A stretch of DNA of 64,000 nucleotides from an uncultured Lachnospiraceae bacterium (lineage in GTDB: Bacteria > Bacillota > Clostridia > Lachnospirales > Lachnospiraceae). The translations under genes and the position numbers were made by a program. The notes under the pieces were generated by a model that did not search any database, had not been told where the DNA came from, and saw only the letters and a list, made by a program, of their open reading frames with translations. Location of the stretch: positions 38,176 to 102,175 of the forward strand of contig CALWQT010000008.1 of the NCBI GenBank assembly GCA_944383765.1, read 5' to 3'. Within the stretch, counting starts at the first letter, position 1; each line of letters starts with the position of its first letter. Positions 8,454 through 17,806 of the stretch are shown one piece after another.

Positions 8454-9236
8454 ATGCGAATGAATGGCACTGTTTACTCCCAAATACTGGGTATAGATAC
8501 CGGTATTTCCGTAGTGACTCCCAACCATCTGGATTCTAAAAAACCTTATCGGATTGCCTACCTCCTCCACGGATTATATGCCAATCACCAAATGTGGACC
8601 GACTACACCCTTCTCCCCCATTATGCAGAAGAAGGAAACACGATTTATATCATGCCAGATATGGGCAGAAGTTTTTATACTGATATGAAATACGGCGGCC
8701 GCTACTATACCTACCTGACAGAAGAGCTTCCGGAAATCTGCAGACATCTTTTCCGCATCTCTTCCTCCAGGGAAAACACTATTATCATGGGCGGTTCCAT
8801 GGGAGGATTTGGTGCTTTAAAATGTGCCCTGAACAAGCCGGAACAGTACGGCATATGCTGCGCGTTTTCTTCCGGTTTCCTGTTTTTCAATGAACTTCTC
8901 ACAGAAATAAAGCTCCATGGTATGTCTCAGGAATACAAAACCCATTTCGGTCCACAGATGGAGCAGGATTTTACCCTGATTTTCGGAGAAACCCTGGAAC
9001 TCCTTCCGGAAAATGACCTTCTTGCCCTGGCATCCAAAGCTGCCGGTTCCGGCCTTTTTCCTGACCTCTATCTTACCTGCGGCACAGAAGACATTCTGTA
9101 TCCTGACCACCTGTCCTTTACGCAAGAACTGTCAAACCGGCAAATCCCTTATGCCTTTGAATCCTGGAAGGGAGGACACGATTACGAATATTTCAGCCAG
9201 GCTCTCCAAAAAGCCATTACCCGTTTTCATCTGTGA
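8454..9236 (+). CDS. Alpha/beta hydrolase esterase (FrmB/esterase D-like)
   Basis: A 260-residue serine esterase of the putative esterase family that includes S-formylglutathione hydrolase and tributyrin esterases. It has the nucleophile elbow GGSMGGFG and the early LLHGLYANHQMW loop, with a C-terminal GGHDYEYF segment holding the likely catalytic His. There is no signal peptide, so it is probably cytoplasmic. The ribosome site AAGGAG sits about 10 bases before the ATG, and a possible -10 TATACT lies at 8412-8417. It is a single gene between divergent and convergent neighbours; its substrate cannot be told. Confidence 0.85.
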   Translation: MRMNGTVYSQILGIDTGISVVTPNHLDSKKPYRIAYLLHGLYANHQMWTDYTLLPHYAEEGNTIYIMPDMGRSFYTDMKYGGRYYTYLTEELPEICRHLFRISSSRENTIIMGGSMGGFGALKCALNKPEQYGICCAFSSGFLFFNELLTEIKLHGMSQEYKTHFGPQMEQDFTLIFGETLELLPENDLLALASKAAGSGLFPDLYLTCGTEDILYPDHLSFTQELSNRQIPYAFESWKGGHDYEYFSQALQKAITRFHL

Positions 9237-9274
9237 TGGAAACTCTGTCTTGCCTCCCCTTCTTTCCGGACGTA

Positions 9275-10645
9275 TCAGGATACCTTCTCATCCTGGAACG
9301 TCCGGCATATGGTTACCACCACTCCACTCAGAGCCCAGAGAGCGATGGCATTGGGAATTACCATCAGGCCATTGAAAAAATCTGACATGGCCCATACCAG
9401 GTCTACCTTCAGACAGGATCCAATGATCACAAACACGACTACCAGCAGCGAATATATGGTGGACGCCTTATCTCCGAACAGATATTTCATATTCACAAGC
9501 CCGAAGAAATGCCATCCAAGGATGGTGGAAAATGCGAAGAACAGCAGACATACCGCTACAAAAATATCTCCCACTGCCGGAAAACTGGTAGCAAATGCTG
9601 CCTGGGTCAGAGCGGTACCATTCTTTCCCGTCTCCAGCGCTCCCGTTGTCAAAATGGAAAATACGGTGAGATTCAGAATGATAAACGTATCCACAAATAC
9701 ACTTACCATAGCTGCCAGCCCCTGCTCATGAGGATTTTTTGCCTTTGCCCTGGCATGGGCGTGAGGGGTGGAACCCATTCCTGCTTCATTGGAAAACAAT
9801 CCTCTGGCCACGCCAAAACGGATTGCTTCTCTCACAGCGATACCGGCAGCTGCTCCTCCCAGCGCTTTTGGGCAGAACGCGCCAACCACGATCATCCTGA
9901 TCGCAGCCGGAACCTGGGTAATATGAAGACCAATCAAAATCAGGCTTCCCACAATATAGATACCTGCCATAAACGGAACAATCTTCTCCACCACGGCAGC
10001 CAGACGGTTCACGCCTCCCAGAAAAATAAATGCGGTCACCACTGCCAGCAGAAGACCAATTGCCAGCGGGGGCACATGAAAACCCCTGGCTTCAAACACT
10101 TCTGAAAATGCAGCTCCAATAGAATTGGACTGCACCATATTTCCCGTAAAGCCTAAAGCTACTATGATAAACACCGCAAAACAGCCTGCCAGAATTTTAC
10201 CAAAAGTTCCCTGGAACGCTGCTCTTATGTAATATACCGGCCCACCGGTCACTTCCCCATTCTCCACAGTCTTATACTTCTGAGCCAGGGTAGCTTCCGC
10301 ATAAATCGTAGACATTCCAAAAAAGGCGCTGACCCACATCCAGAAAATCGCTCCCGGACCTCCACTAATCAGAGCCGTAGCTGCTCCTGTCAGATTTCCC
10401 GTTCCTACCTGGGCAGCTATCGCTGTGGCTACCGACTGGAACGGAGTCATCTCTCCTGCTTCACTCTTCTCCCCTTTTATCCTCATATGGCCAAACACCA
10501 GCTTGCAGCCTTCTTTAAATTTTCTTACCTGTATGAAACGCAGCCTGATCGTATAATAAATTCCTGTTCCACACAACAGAATGATCAGGACCACATTCCA
10601 CAGAAAATCACTTGCCTGGCTCACCACTTGATTCATTGCTTCCAT
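9275..10645 (-). CDS. Alanine/glycine:cation symporter (AGCS family)
   Basis: A 456-residue polytopic membrane protein that imports alanine or glycine with Na+ or H+. The family hallmark NEAGMGSTPHAHARAKAKNP lies around residues 290-310, and GTGNLTGAA occurs near residue 97. It is transcribed alone behind a glycine riboswitch and its terminator, which argues for glycine as an important substrate. The upstream codon run MEAMNQ offers two possible ATG starts three codons apart. Confidence 0.93.
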   Translation of the reverse strand: MEAMNQVVSQASDFLWNVVLIILLCGTGIYYTIRLRFIQVRKFKEGCKLVFGHMRIKGEKSEAGEMTPFQSVATAIAAQVGTGNLTGAATALISGGPGAIFWMWVSAFFGMSTIYAEATLAQKYKTVENGEVTGGPVYYIRAAFQGTFGKILAGCFAVFIIVALGFTGNMVQSNSIGAAFSEVFEARGFHVPPLAIGLLLAVVTAFIFLGGVNRLAAVVEKIVPFMAGIYIVGSLILIGLHITQVPAAIRMIVVGAFCPKALGGAAAGIAVREAIRFGVARGLFSNEAGMGSTPHAHARAKAKNPHEQGLAAMVSVFVDTFIILNLTVFSILTTGALETGKNGTALTQAAFATSFPAVGDIFVAVCLLFFAFSTILGWHFFGLVNMKYLFGDKASTIYSLLVVVFVIIGSCLKVDLVWAMSDFFNGLMVIPNAIALWALSGVVVTICRTFQDEKVS

Positions 10646-10727
10646 ACTTTCTTCCTCCTACACATAACCCGATGTCTGTCCGCTCATTACAAACACAAGT
10701 TTCCTTATGACGTACATTTTGAGCAAA

Positions 10728-10755
10728 CAAAAAAAGCTGATATTACATATCAGCT
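10728..10755 (-). terminator. Riboswitch-controlled intrinsic terminator
   Basis: On the minus strand AGCTGATAT and ATATCAGCT form a 9-bp stem with a 3-base loop followed by seven T residues. It lies between the glycine aptamer and the symporter start, the expected position for the expression platform. Confidence 0.85.
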
Positions 10756-10770
10756 CTCTGAGAAAGTAAA

Positions 10771-10866
10771 CTCACCCTGTCCTTTTGCCTGAGAGATACA
10801 GCAGGTTCTTTTTTCTTCCTGCCTTACACCTTCGGCGCTCACACGGAGACTCTCCAGAGAGATTAT
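10771..10866 (-). promoter_or_regulatory. Glycine riboswitch, single aptamer
   Basis: The minus strand carries the conserved glycine aptamer blocks: CTCTGGAGAG, then CCGTGTGAGCGCCGAAGG, and after a variable stem ATCTCTCAGGCAAAAGGACAG. Only one aptamer is present. A short hairpin (TTATTTCTT with AAGAAATAA) precedes it and may stand in for the missing partner, as described for singlet glycine riboswitches. The aptamer is followed by a terminator and the AGCS symporter gene. Confidence 0.93.
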
Positions 10867-10890
10867 TTCTTTTAAGAAATAACTGTACTT

Positions 10891-10919
10891 ACCATACCAC
10901 ACCAGGTCTCCATTTGCAA
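10891..10919 (-). promoter_or_regulatory. Promoter of glycine riboswitch-symporter transcript
   Basis: On the minus strand -35 TTGCAA (10914-10919) and -10 TATGGT (10891-10896) are 17 bases apart, placing the transcript start about 20 bases before the aptamer. Confidence 0.7.
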
Positions 10920-10971
10920 GGTTTTTTTCTTATGTACATAAAACTTTTTATTATTATTTCTTATAAGTGTG

Positions 10972-11799
10972 TTACCAGGGTAGCCTGTAAACTTCCACCG
11001 CATTCTCCCCGAAGACTTTTTCCCAATAACGCTCCGGAATGATTCGTTTAGTAAATTCCACGTAATCTCCCAGATTTGCCAATGGCCAGTCTGTCCCGAA
11101 CAGGAGTCTCCCATAATCTCCCATATAACGGATCCAGGTTACCAGGTAATCCGTATATCCCTTCTGTTCTGCAAAAAAAGTGTCCAGGTCTACTTTCCCT
11201 TCCAGAAGCCCTGACAGATCTGCCCACACATTTTCATTTTTATGAAGAACACAGGCTGCATCCGGAAGCCACGGATTTCCAAAATGACACATCACAAATC
11301 TTACTGTCGGATACGCCGACGCTGCTTCGTCCAAAGTCAAAGGATGGCAATATTTCAGCAGCCCATTGGCACCTGCCAGTTCTCCGGTATGAACCGCTAC
11401 CGCTTTTCCAAAAGCAGCTGCCAGCTCATAAACCGGTCCATAAACAGGATCTGTAATATAAGAACGGTTGTAACCTGGATATAATTTAATTCCCACACAG
11501 GTATCCCTTTTTAAATGAGCCTCCACCTGGTCCCATACTTCCCCCGGAATCCCGGTCTCATATTTTCCCAGATAGCTGCTGTCCAGCCCGATACAGTACC
11601 TGAGATAATCAGGATATTTTTCATGTTCTTCCAGGGAAAGTCCCCGGTTTCCCATCACGATCCCGCCTCGGATACCAAGCCTGGCATATTCTTTTTTCAA
11701 ATGCTCCTCCGTATTTTCATGGCCTGCCTGCACCGCGATCTCGCTGAAATATCCTGGTTCTCCCGGACAGAAATGTAAATGGGCATCTATGATTTTCAT
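10972..11799 (-). CDS. Amidohydrolase family protein (TIM-barrel metal hydrolase)
   Basis: A 275-residue protein of the amidohydrolase-2 type. It has the N-terminal metal motif DAHLHF, an inner VHTGEL histidine, MCHFGNPW, and the C-terminal aspartate in LFGTDWPL. These are usual metal-binding positions of the TIM-barrel hydrolase/decarboxylase fold. I take the ATG at 11799, which has GAGGTG six bases upstream, over an in-frame GTG three codons earlier. It follows the ABC importer at 11.9-16.8 kb but is separated from it by a terminator. The substrate is unknown. Confidence 0.8.
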   Translation of the reverse strand: MKIIDAHLHFCPGEPGYFSEIAVQAGHENTEEHLKKEYARLGIRGGIVMGNRGLSLEEHEKYPDYLRYCIGLDSSYLGKYETGIPGEVWDQVEAHLKRDTCVGIKLYPGYNRSYITDPVYGPVYELAAAFGKAVAVHTGELAGANGLLKYCHPLTLDEAASAYPTVRFVMCHFGNPWLPDAACVLHKNENVWADLSGLLEGKVDLDTFFAEQKGYTDYLVTWIRYMGDYGRLLFGTDWPLANLGDYVEFTKRIIPERYWEKVFGENAVEVYRLPW

Positions 11800-11837
11800 A
11801 TTTCTCACCTCTTCCCTCTATCCTATCATATGCGGAG

Positions 11838-11873
11838 CAAAAAATATAGAGGCCGGCATAACCGGCCTCCATA
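11838..11873 (-). terminator. Intrinsic terminator of the ABC importer operon
   Basis: A GC-rich stem GAGGCCGG / CCGGCCTC with a 5-base loop, followed on the minus strand by TATATTTTTTG. It sits 14 bases after the ATPase stop codon. Confidence 0.88.
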
Positions 11874-11886
11874 TATCCCATAATGA

Positions 11887-13533
11887 TCACATGACCTCAA
11901 TCTTTCCCGCTGACACCAATTTTCCTGATGTCCTGTCATAAAGCAAAATATTATTTCCTTCAAAGTTTATTTTCACGTTTTCTCCGATGGGATAAGTCGA
12001 TGCACCAAACTCCACTCCTGTAAGCAAATAATCCCCTACTCTCAGCTTCAAAGTAGATTCCATGCCTGTAGGCATGGCACCGTATACAGTAGCCTCCACG
12101 GAACCTCCATCATTCAATCCTATAAATTCCGGACGGATCGCCACAATAAAATCATCATCCGTCACTAACGGTTCCTCTTCTACACTATAATCTTCCTCTA
12201 CTCTGGATATATGACACTGGAATACCTCGTCCTTATTACTCTTTTCCACCTGTCTTTTATCTCTCAGAAACTCCTGTTTTTCTCTCTCTGCTTCTTCCTT
12301 CTGAAAATCCCTCTCTCTGCGCCAATCTTCCAGATCAAATGGAGTTGAAGAAAGAAATTTTACTTTCTTTCCGCCCAGCATAGTCAATTCCATCGTACCG
12401 TCAGAAAGCTGTTTCCCTTTTGCCTCAACAAAATTAATAGACGGATTTCCCACAAAGTCAGCTACGAACAGATTGTTTGGCCGGTTATATACATCTAAAG
12501 GCGCATCATATTGCTGAAGCACTCCGTTATTTACCAAGCATATTTTGGTAGCCAGCGTCATGGCTTCCATTTGATCATGGGTTACATATACAAAGGTACT
12601 TCCCGTTTCCACATGAAGGCGCTGCAGTTCATATCGCATCTCCAGCCTCAATTTAGCATCCAGATTGGATAAAGGTTCGTCCATAAACAGCACGTCTGGT
12701 TCCGGAGCCAGTGTCCTGGCAATCGCGACACGTTGCTGCTGCCCTCCGGAAAGTTCTGCGGGATAACGGTCCATAAACATACCAATCTTTACAATACGAG
12801 ACACCCGGCGTACTGCCAGATCAATCTCTTCCTTTGTCAGTTTTCTGCTCTCTGTCAGAACCTCTCCATTTTGGGTAACTGCACAGTCTTCGTTAAGTTC
12901 CTGCCCTTTTCCTTGATAGGAACTCTTGATCGCTGCCAGTTTTTTCTCTAATTCCTCCTTTTTAGCAGACGCTGCTGCTCCAGGATCACTTGCCTCATGT
13001 ATCCGGAAGCCAAAAAGCGTTTTCGCAGTAAATAAGGATAACGTATAAGTATCAATATACTTTAAATACACTTTATCCATATCCAGCTTGCCTTTTTTAT
13101 CCCTGCATTCCAGAGTCAGTTCTACCAGTTTCTTAGGATTTTGGAGAGCTCTTAAAAGCCCCTGGACAGTCCTTGCCTCAAAATCATAAACTGGTAATTC
13201 CTCTTTTACATTACTCAGTCCAAATGCAATATTCTGATATACCGTCATATTCGGCCAAAGAGCATAATTTTGGAACAGAAACCCTACTTTTCTTTTATTA
13301 GCCGGTACATTGATACCCGCATCGCTATCAAACACCACCCGGTCCCCAATGGATATCTTTCCTGTAGTAGGTGTCTCCAATCCAGCAATCATACGCAGTA
13401 TCGTAGTCTTTCCGCATCCAGATGGTCCCAACAGCGTAATAAAAGAATTATCTTCGATATCCAGGTTCAGGTTGTCTACTCCATAAAATTTTCCCCACCG
13501 TTTCGTCACATGTTCCAGTTTAATCTCAGGCAT
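11887..13533 (-). CDS. ABC transporter ATP-binding protein with large internal insertion
   Basis: A 548-residue ATPase of the MalK/PotA/FbpC group. Walker A GPSGCGKT is at residues 36-43, the Q-loop Gln at 88, the signature LSGGQQQR at 261-268, Walker B VLFMDEP at 281-287, the switch His at 319, and a C-terminal TOBE-type region follows. The Q-loop to signature distance is about 170 residues instead of about 53, so roughly 120 residues are inserted in the helical domain (about 112-235), rich in Lys and Glu. A second charged insertion lies near residues 402-436 in the TOBE part. All catalytic motifs are intact. The ATG at 13533 has GGAGG 9 bases upstream. It is the last gene of the operon with the permease and binding protein. 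Confidence 0.88.
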   Translation of the reverse strand: MPEIKLEHVTKRWGKFYGVDNLNLDIEDNSFITLLGPSGCGKTTILRMIAGLETPTTGKISIGDRVVFDSDAGINVPANKRKVGFLFQNYALWPNMTVYQNIAFGLSNVKEELPVYDFEARTVQGLLRALQNPKKLVELTLECRDKKGKLDMDKVYLKYIDTYTLSLFTAKTLFGFRIHEASDPGAAASAKKEELEKKLAAIKSSYQGKGQELNEDCAVTQNGEVLTESRKLTKEEIDLAVRRVSRIVKIGMFMDRYPAELSGGQQQRVAIARTLAPEPDVLFMDEPLSNLDAKLRLEMRYELQRLHVETGSTFVYVTHDQMEAMTLATKICLVNNGVLQQYDAPLDVYNRPNNLFVADFVGNPSINFVEAKGKQLSDGTMELTMLGGKKVKFLSSTPFDLEDWRRERDFQKEEAEREKQEFLRDKRQVEKSNKDEVFQCHISRVEEDYSVEEEPLVTDDDFIVAIRPEFIGLNDGGSVEATVYGAMPTGMESTLKLRVGDYLLTGVEFGASTYPIGENVKINFEGNNILLYDRTSGKLVSAGKIEVM

Positions 13534-13535
13534 AT

Positions 13536-15365
13536 TCAATTACCTCCTATTCCGCTGTCAAGACTGGCGCCTGTCAGTTTGTTTACCAATGTATTAAAGA
13601 TCAGAATCATCACAATCAAGATCAGATTGATGGCGCTGGAAAACGCATACAATCCCATTTCATCAAAATAATCCAGAGTTGTAGAGAGAATGAAGCCCTG
13701 TGTACACAAAAGCAAAAACAGAGACAGCTCTCTCAAACAAGTCATAAAAGGAAGCATATATCCACTGATAATAGCAGATTTTTGAATCGGTATGATAATC
13801 CGGAACATACGCTTCAACCATGGTATATTCTGAATCACCGCTGCCTCTTCAATTTCTCCGCTGATCTGCAGCATAGAGTTCAAAGCGCTCCTGCTGGCAA
13901 ATGGTATATATTTTACTGTTCCTACAATAATCAGCAATGTATAGGTATTAAACAAATTAATCTTTTCATTGGAAAATAAAACAAAAAATGCGGCTCCCAC
14001 TGCAATGGATGGCATAAGATATGGCAAAAATGCCATGCCGTTTACATAGCTGGCCAGTCGGCCCCTGCGGTTCTTGGACACGGCATATCCGATCAGTGTC
14101 CCGATTGTTCCGGCAATCAACGCACAGCAAACCGCTACCAGAAGCGTTCCCTTCAAAGCATTCCATATGGTAGAGTTATACAGAATCCCCATCTGTCCGT
14201 ACAGACTGCTATCTGCTGTATTCGTATTGGTCAGCCACCATTTCGTAGTCAAGTTGCTCATGTCTCCCGTATAAAGGAAGCTGTAATCTCCCGGATTGGG
14301 CAGGAAGGTTTCCAAGGCAAACAAAAGGATTGGAAAAATGCTGGTCAAAAAGGTAAGAATGATAAAAATAATTCCTGTAACATATTTTCCACATTTTCCC
14401 AGATTAATTTTAGATAGCTGGCCTGATTTTCCCGTAACCGTTGTATAATTTTTCCGGCTCTTTAAGCTCACCTGGTTCGCCATCAGAATCGCTACACCGA
14501 ATATCATCATGATAATAGCCAGGATACTGGCTTCTCCGGTATACTGGGCATTCATAGACAGATATTTCGTAGATAATGTTGTCAAACCCAAATAATGAGG
14601 TACCGGGTAACTTCCCATGGCGCTTCCGAATACCAGTAAAACCGTAGATAAAATTGCCGGCTTGATCATGGGAAGCGTAATACAGCACATGGTTTTCCAT
14701 CTGGGGGTATCCAGAATCGTGGCAGCCTCTTCCAGATTAGAATCCATATTACGGAAAATACCGCCAATCAGGATATAAGCGAAAGGTGCATAATGAAGTC
14801 CTAACACCATAGCGCTGGGAAACAACCCCTGGCACCACCATCCAGGCATACAGATTCCAAACAAAGATGCCAGAAGACCGTTAGCCGTCCCTGTCACCGC
14901 ATTGCTGCTGAACAAATTCTGCCACACCACTGCCAGGGTCCATTGAGGCATAATATAAGGAAATATAAAAATAGAACTCAAATACCGTTTGAATTTCAGA
15001 TTCGTCCTGGTCACCAGAAATGCGAAAAATCCACCGTACAGAATGGAGATCAAACAGGCAAATGCGGAGAGCAGCAGAGTATTCAAAAGCGGCTTCCACA
15101 GGTTCGTCACAGCCAGACGGCTGGTAAACAGGTCAAGATAATTAACCAGGGTATATCCTGATGATTTCCCTGTCAGATGAGCGTCAATCGTTCCAGGGTG
15201 AATCACAAAGGTATCTTTGACGATTGCCACAATAGGAGCTATTGTGGTAAAAGTCAACACAATACCAAACAGGATCAGGATCACATTCTGAGGCTTTGAA
15301 ACATATGTTTTTACCGAATTTAGAAAAATAGCCTTTTTATTATATTTGTTCGCTGTCCTATCCAT
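13536..15365 (-). CDS. ABC transporter permease, fused two-domain (FbpB/iron-type)
   Basis: A 609-residue membrane protein with two copies of the binding-protein-dependent permease domain, the layout of iron(III)/phosphonate-type permeases such as FbpB. The first EAA-like loop reads NLEEAATILDTPRWKTMCCITLP and the second EIEEAAVIQNIPWLKRMFRIIIP. Both halves have about six membrane segments. The ATG at 15365 has AGGAG 5 bases upstream. It works with the solute-binding protein encoded upstream and the ATPase downstream; the chemical substrate is not evident. Confidence 0.88.
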   Translation of the reverse strand: MDRTANKYNKKAIFLNSVKTYVSKPQNVILILFGIVLTFTTIAPIVAIVKDTFVIHPGTIDAHLTGKSSGYTLVNYLDLFTSRLAVTNLWKPLLNTLLLSAFACLISILYGGFFAFLVTRTNLKFKRYLSSIFIFPYIMPQWTLAVVWQNLFSSNAVTGTANGLLASLFGICMPGWWCQGLFPSAMVLGLHYAPFAYILIGGIFRNMDSNLEEAATILDTPRWKTMCCITLPMIKPAILSTVLLVFGSAMGSYPVPHYLGLTTLSTKYLSMNAQYTGEASILAIIMMIFGVAILMANQVSLKSRKNYTTVTGKSGQLSKINLGKCGKYVTGIIFIILTFLTSIFPILLFALETFLPNPGDYSFLYTGDMSNLTTKWWLTNTNTADSSLYGQMGILYNSTIWNALKGTLLVAVCCALIAGTIGTLIGYAVSKNRRGRLASYVNGMAFLPYLMPSIAVGAAFFVLFSNEKINLFNTYTLLIIVGTVKYIPFASRSALNSMLQISGEIEEAAVIQNIPWLKRMFRIIIPIQKSAIISGYMLPFMTCLRELSLFLLLCTQGFILSTTLDYFDEMGLYAFSSAINLILIVMILIFNTLVNKLTGASLDSGIGGN

Positions 15366-15384
15366 ACCTACTCCTTTGAAAACA

Positions 15385-15418
15385 GAAGGCGCCGCAAACA
15401 TCTCATTGCGGCACCTCC
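15385..15418 (-). other. Intra-operon mRNA hairpin after the solute-binding protein gene
   Basis: The minus strand reads GGTGCCGCA, a 10-base loop, then TGCGGCGCC, a 9-bp stem with one G-U pair and no T run. It lies between the binding-protein stop and the permease start. Such hairpins commonly stabilise the upstream message so that binding protein exceeds permease; that role is inferred. Confidence 0.6.
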
Positions 15419-15430
15419 TTCATCACTCTT

Positions 15431-16831
15431 CTACTTTGTGGAACCACTATATTTTGTCAGCATATCGATCCAGCTTCCTACGCTGAAAGATGCGCCTGCA
15501 CAATATTCAGGATCTTCCACTACAAGTTTACCTGTAGTTGTCCACCAATCATATCCTCTGTCATTATAGCAGTCAAATTCATTTTCTCCTGCTTCATTAT
15601 ATCCACCCTTGCTGTGCTGATAAGTGGTTTCGATTGCTGCCATTACATCCGGATTAAAGGAATAGCTTCCTAAATCTTTTCCCCATGCACTGAATCCATC
15701 TTCTGTACATGTCATGTAAGCAATAAATGCACATGCCGTCCAGGGCAAAGGACTGTTATCAGTAAGGAACAGATAATGATTGTAAGCATACCCGCCGATT
15801 CCCTGATATCCATCCTGATAAGCCGCAATGGTAACGTTTTTCTTGGAAACATCTGCAGATTCTTCTACAGAACGGAGTTTATTGTATACCAGCAATCCTG
15901 ACTGGTCCGTAGCAGAACTGGTTACCAGCGTATTACAGATAGGGCCGTCATCCGTCTGAGCGTTGTAGTTTTCCACCCAAAGCTTGATCCATGCCAGAGC
16001 ATATTTTCCATTTTCGCCCAGCCCCAGGTCTTCTGCATCTTTGGAAACCTCTTCAACGACCGGAGCGAAATATGCCTGTTTCTCACTGTCTAACGCATCA
16101 TAAGCTTCCTTTAACCAGCCTGCATAGGTATCCTCTGTAAGCATATACAGGAAATTTTTCCCTACTACCTCAGAATCAATATCCATAAACAGCGGGTGGC
16201 TTCCTTCATATACAAAATCCCAGCAGTTTGTATAAGTAGCGTCACCTGTATTATTAAACATAAATACCTTATTCTGTGCCTGCAGCGGCAGATATCCCTC
16301 ATACTGGTCAGGAGTCGTTCCATTAGCCTCTGCCCATTCTTTAGGAATAAAGGTCTTTAAAATTCCGGTCTGTACCATCTTGGACTCAATCTGATTTCCG
16401 TCCTGGATCAGAGTCATGGCGAAGGTTCCTGTTCCTTTCAGGGAATCTGCAGAAAGCTGTTCAAAAATTTTATTATTCTTCGGCTGCTGCCATTCATAAT
16501 CCATCTTATAAGACGGGTCTATCGTCTGCAGATACTCAATAAAGAGAGGAAGCGCCGTCTTTCCTCGGCTGGAATTTCCCAATCCATAAAAAGTCTTCCC
16601 ATTAGATTCTTCAATTGCTTTTTTCGCTAGTTCCTCCATGGATAAGCCTTCTGCTTCCTGGATAATTTTATCAACCTCTGAAAGTTCTCCTGTGTCTTTT
16701 TCAGCTTCTGCCTGAGTCTCGCCCCCTGTTGCCGGAGCCGCCGATTCCGTACCAGAGTTTCCTCCACAGCCTGTCAGAGTTCCCGCTACCATGGCTCCTG
16801 CCAAGATCAAAGACAATATTCTTTTTTTCAT
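15431..16831 (-). CDS. Extracellular solute-binding lipoprotein of the ABC importer
   Basis: A 466-residue lipoprotein with signal MKKRILSLILAGAMVAG and lipobox TGC (Cys22), then a low-complexity Glu/Ala/Thr linker and a large binding domain of the type 2 periplasmic fold. The start at 16831 is supported by AGGAGG 7 bases upstream; the open frame continues 18 codons further without a ribosome site, across a TATAAT (16868-16873) that may be the -10 of its promoter. First gene of the three-gene importer. It lies just downstream of a three-gene sensor operon, which probably controls it. Ligand unknown. Confidence 0.87.
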   Translation of the reverse strand: MKKRILSLILAGAMVAGTLTGCGGNSGTESAAPATGGETQAEAEKDTGELSEVDKIIQEAEGLSMEELAKKAIEESNGKTFYGLGNSSRGKTALPLFIEYLQTIDPSYKMDYEWQQPKNNKIFEQLSADSLKGTGTFAMTLIQDGNQIESKMVQTGILKTFIPKEWAEANGTTPDQYEGYLPLQAQNKVFMFNNTGDATYTNCWDFVYEGSHPLFMDIDSEVVGKNFLYMLTEDTYAGWLKEAYDALDSEKQAYFAPVVEEVSKDAEDLGLGENGKYALAWIKLWVENYNAQTDDGPICNTLVTSSATDQSGLLVYNKLRSVEESADVSKKNVTIAAYQDGYQGIGGYAYNHYLFLTDNSPLPWTACAFIAYMTCTEDGFSAWGKDLGSYSFNPDVMAAIETTYQHSKGGYNEAGENEFDCYNDRGYDWWTTTGKLVVEDPEYCAGASFSVGSWIDMLTKYSGSTK

Positions 16832-17002
16832 AACACGTCCTCCTTTTCCTGTTCTGGTTACTTTTATTATATCTGCCCGGAACATGGATTCCTACTGGAC
16901 AAACCTGTTATTATTTGTTGTTTTCTGCTATATTTTTGTCTTTTTCATCATCTGAATTGTTCACTTTTTTCAATAGTTTTTTAGTCCTGTTATATTTTTG
17001 CA

Positions 17003-17045
17003 CAAAAAAAGCAAGCATATCTCCTGTTTTATGCCTGCTTTTTAT
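17003..17045 (-). terminator. Intrinsic terminator after the response regulator
   Basis: On the minus strand GCAGGCAT and ATGCTTGC form an 8-bp stem (one G-U pair) followed by a run of seven T. It separates the sensor operon from the ABC importer operon. Confidence 0.8.
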
Positions 17046-17047
17046 TT

Positions 17048-17806
17048 TTAACATCTGTCCAAATATTCCGAAGGCGATATTCCGGTCATTTTTTTAAATG
17101 TACTGGAAAAATAAGTAATATCCCGGTATCCCACCTGCTCCGCCACCTCATACACTTTATACTGATGGCTTGCCAGCAGCTTCATCGCCATACTGATACG
17201 GCATCTGGTCACATAAGATGCCACCGTACACCCTGTTTCCTTTTTAAATAAATGACTCAAATATCCCTCACTCAACCGCAGAGCTTCTGCAATTTCTTTT
17301 ACACTGATATCCCAATCACTGTAATGTCCGGCGATATACTGCAATGCCTCCGAAATATACCGGTTTTTCACTCCGTTTGACGAAACCGCTAAAAACTCTT
17401 CCTGTTCCTTATTTCTCTTCTCTTCCCCTCTCTGCTTCTCTTCATCTCGTATCCGCAAAACCGCCTGTTCCAGTTCTCCGTCCTCAAATGGTTTTAAAAT
17501 GTAATCTGACACCAGTAACTTAATGGCACTCCTGGCATATTCAAATTCTCCATATGCTGTCAAAAAGATTACCTTAGACTGATTTCCTTCTTCCCGCAGC
17601 TTCCGAACCATATCAATTCCATTCATTTTCGGCATCCGGATATCTGTGATGATCAGATCCGGCTGACAGTTTCTGGCTGCCTCCAGCCCTTCTTCTCCAT
17701 TTGCAGCTTCCGCTACCACAACGCAGCCAAGAGAAGCCCAATCTGTCTCCATCACGATTCCCCTTCGCACAAACATCTCATCGTCAACAACCAGAACTTT
17801 TATCAT
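17048..17806 (-). CDS. Response regulator, REC plus AraC-type DNA-binding domain
   Basis: A 252-residue YesN-like regulator. The receiver domain has acidic residues DDE at 8-10, the phosphoacceptor Asp55 in IITDIRMPK, Thr83 and Lys105 in ILKPFED. The C-terminal 100 residues form an AraC helix-turn-helix pair (ISVKEIAEALRLSEGYLSHLFKKE and VAEQVGYRDITYFSSTFKK). The ATG at 17806 lies inside the end of the kinase gene, with GGAGG 10 bases upstream. It probably activates the solute importer genes downstream. Confidence 0.92.
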   Translation of the reverse strand: MIKVLVVDDEMFVRRGIVMETDWASLGCVVVAEAANGEEGLEAARNCQPDLIITDIRMPKMNGIDMVRKLREEGNQSKVIFLTAYGEFEYARSAIKLLVSDYILKPFEDGELEQAVLRIRDEEKQRGEEKRNKEQEEFLAVSSNGVKNRYISEALQYIAGHYSDWDISVKEIAEALRLSEGYLSHLFKKETGCTVASYVTRCRISMAMKLLASHQYKVYEVAEQVGYRDITYFSSTFKKMTGISPSEYLDRC

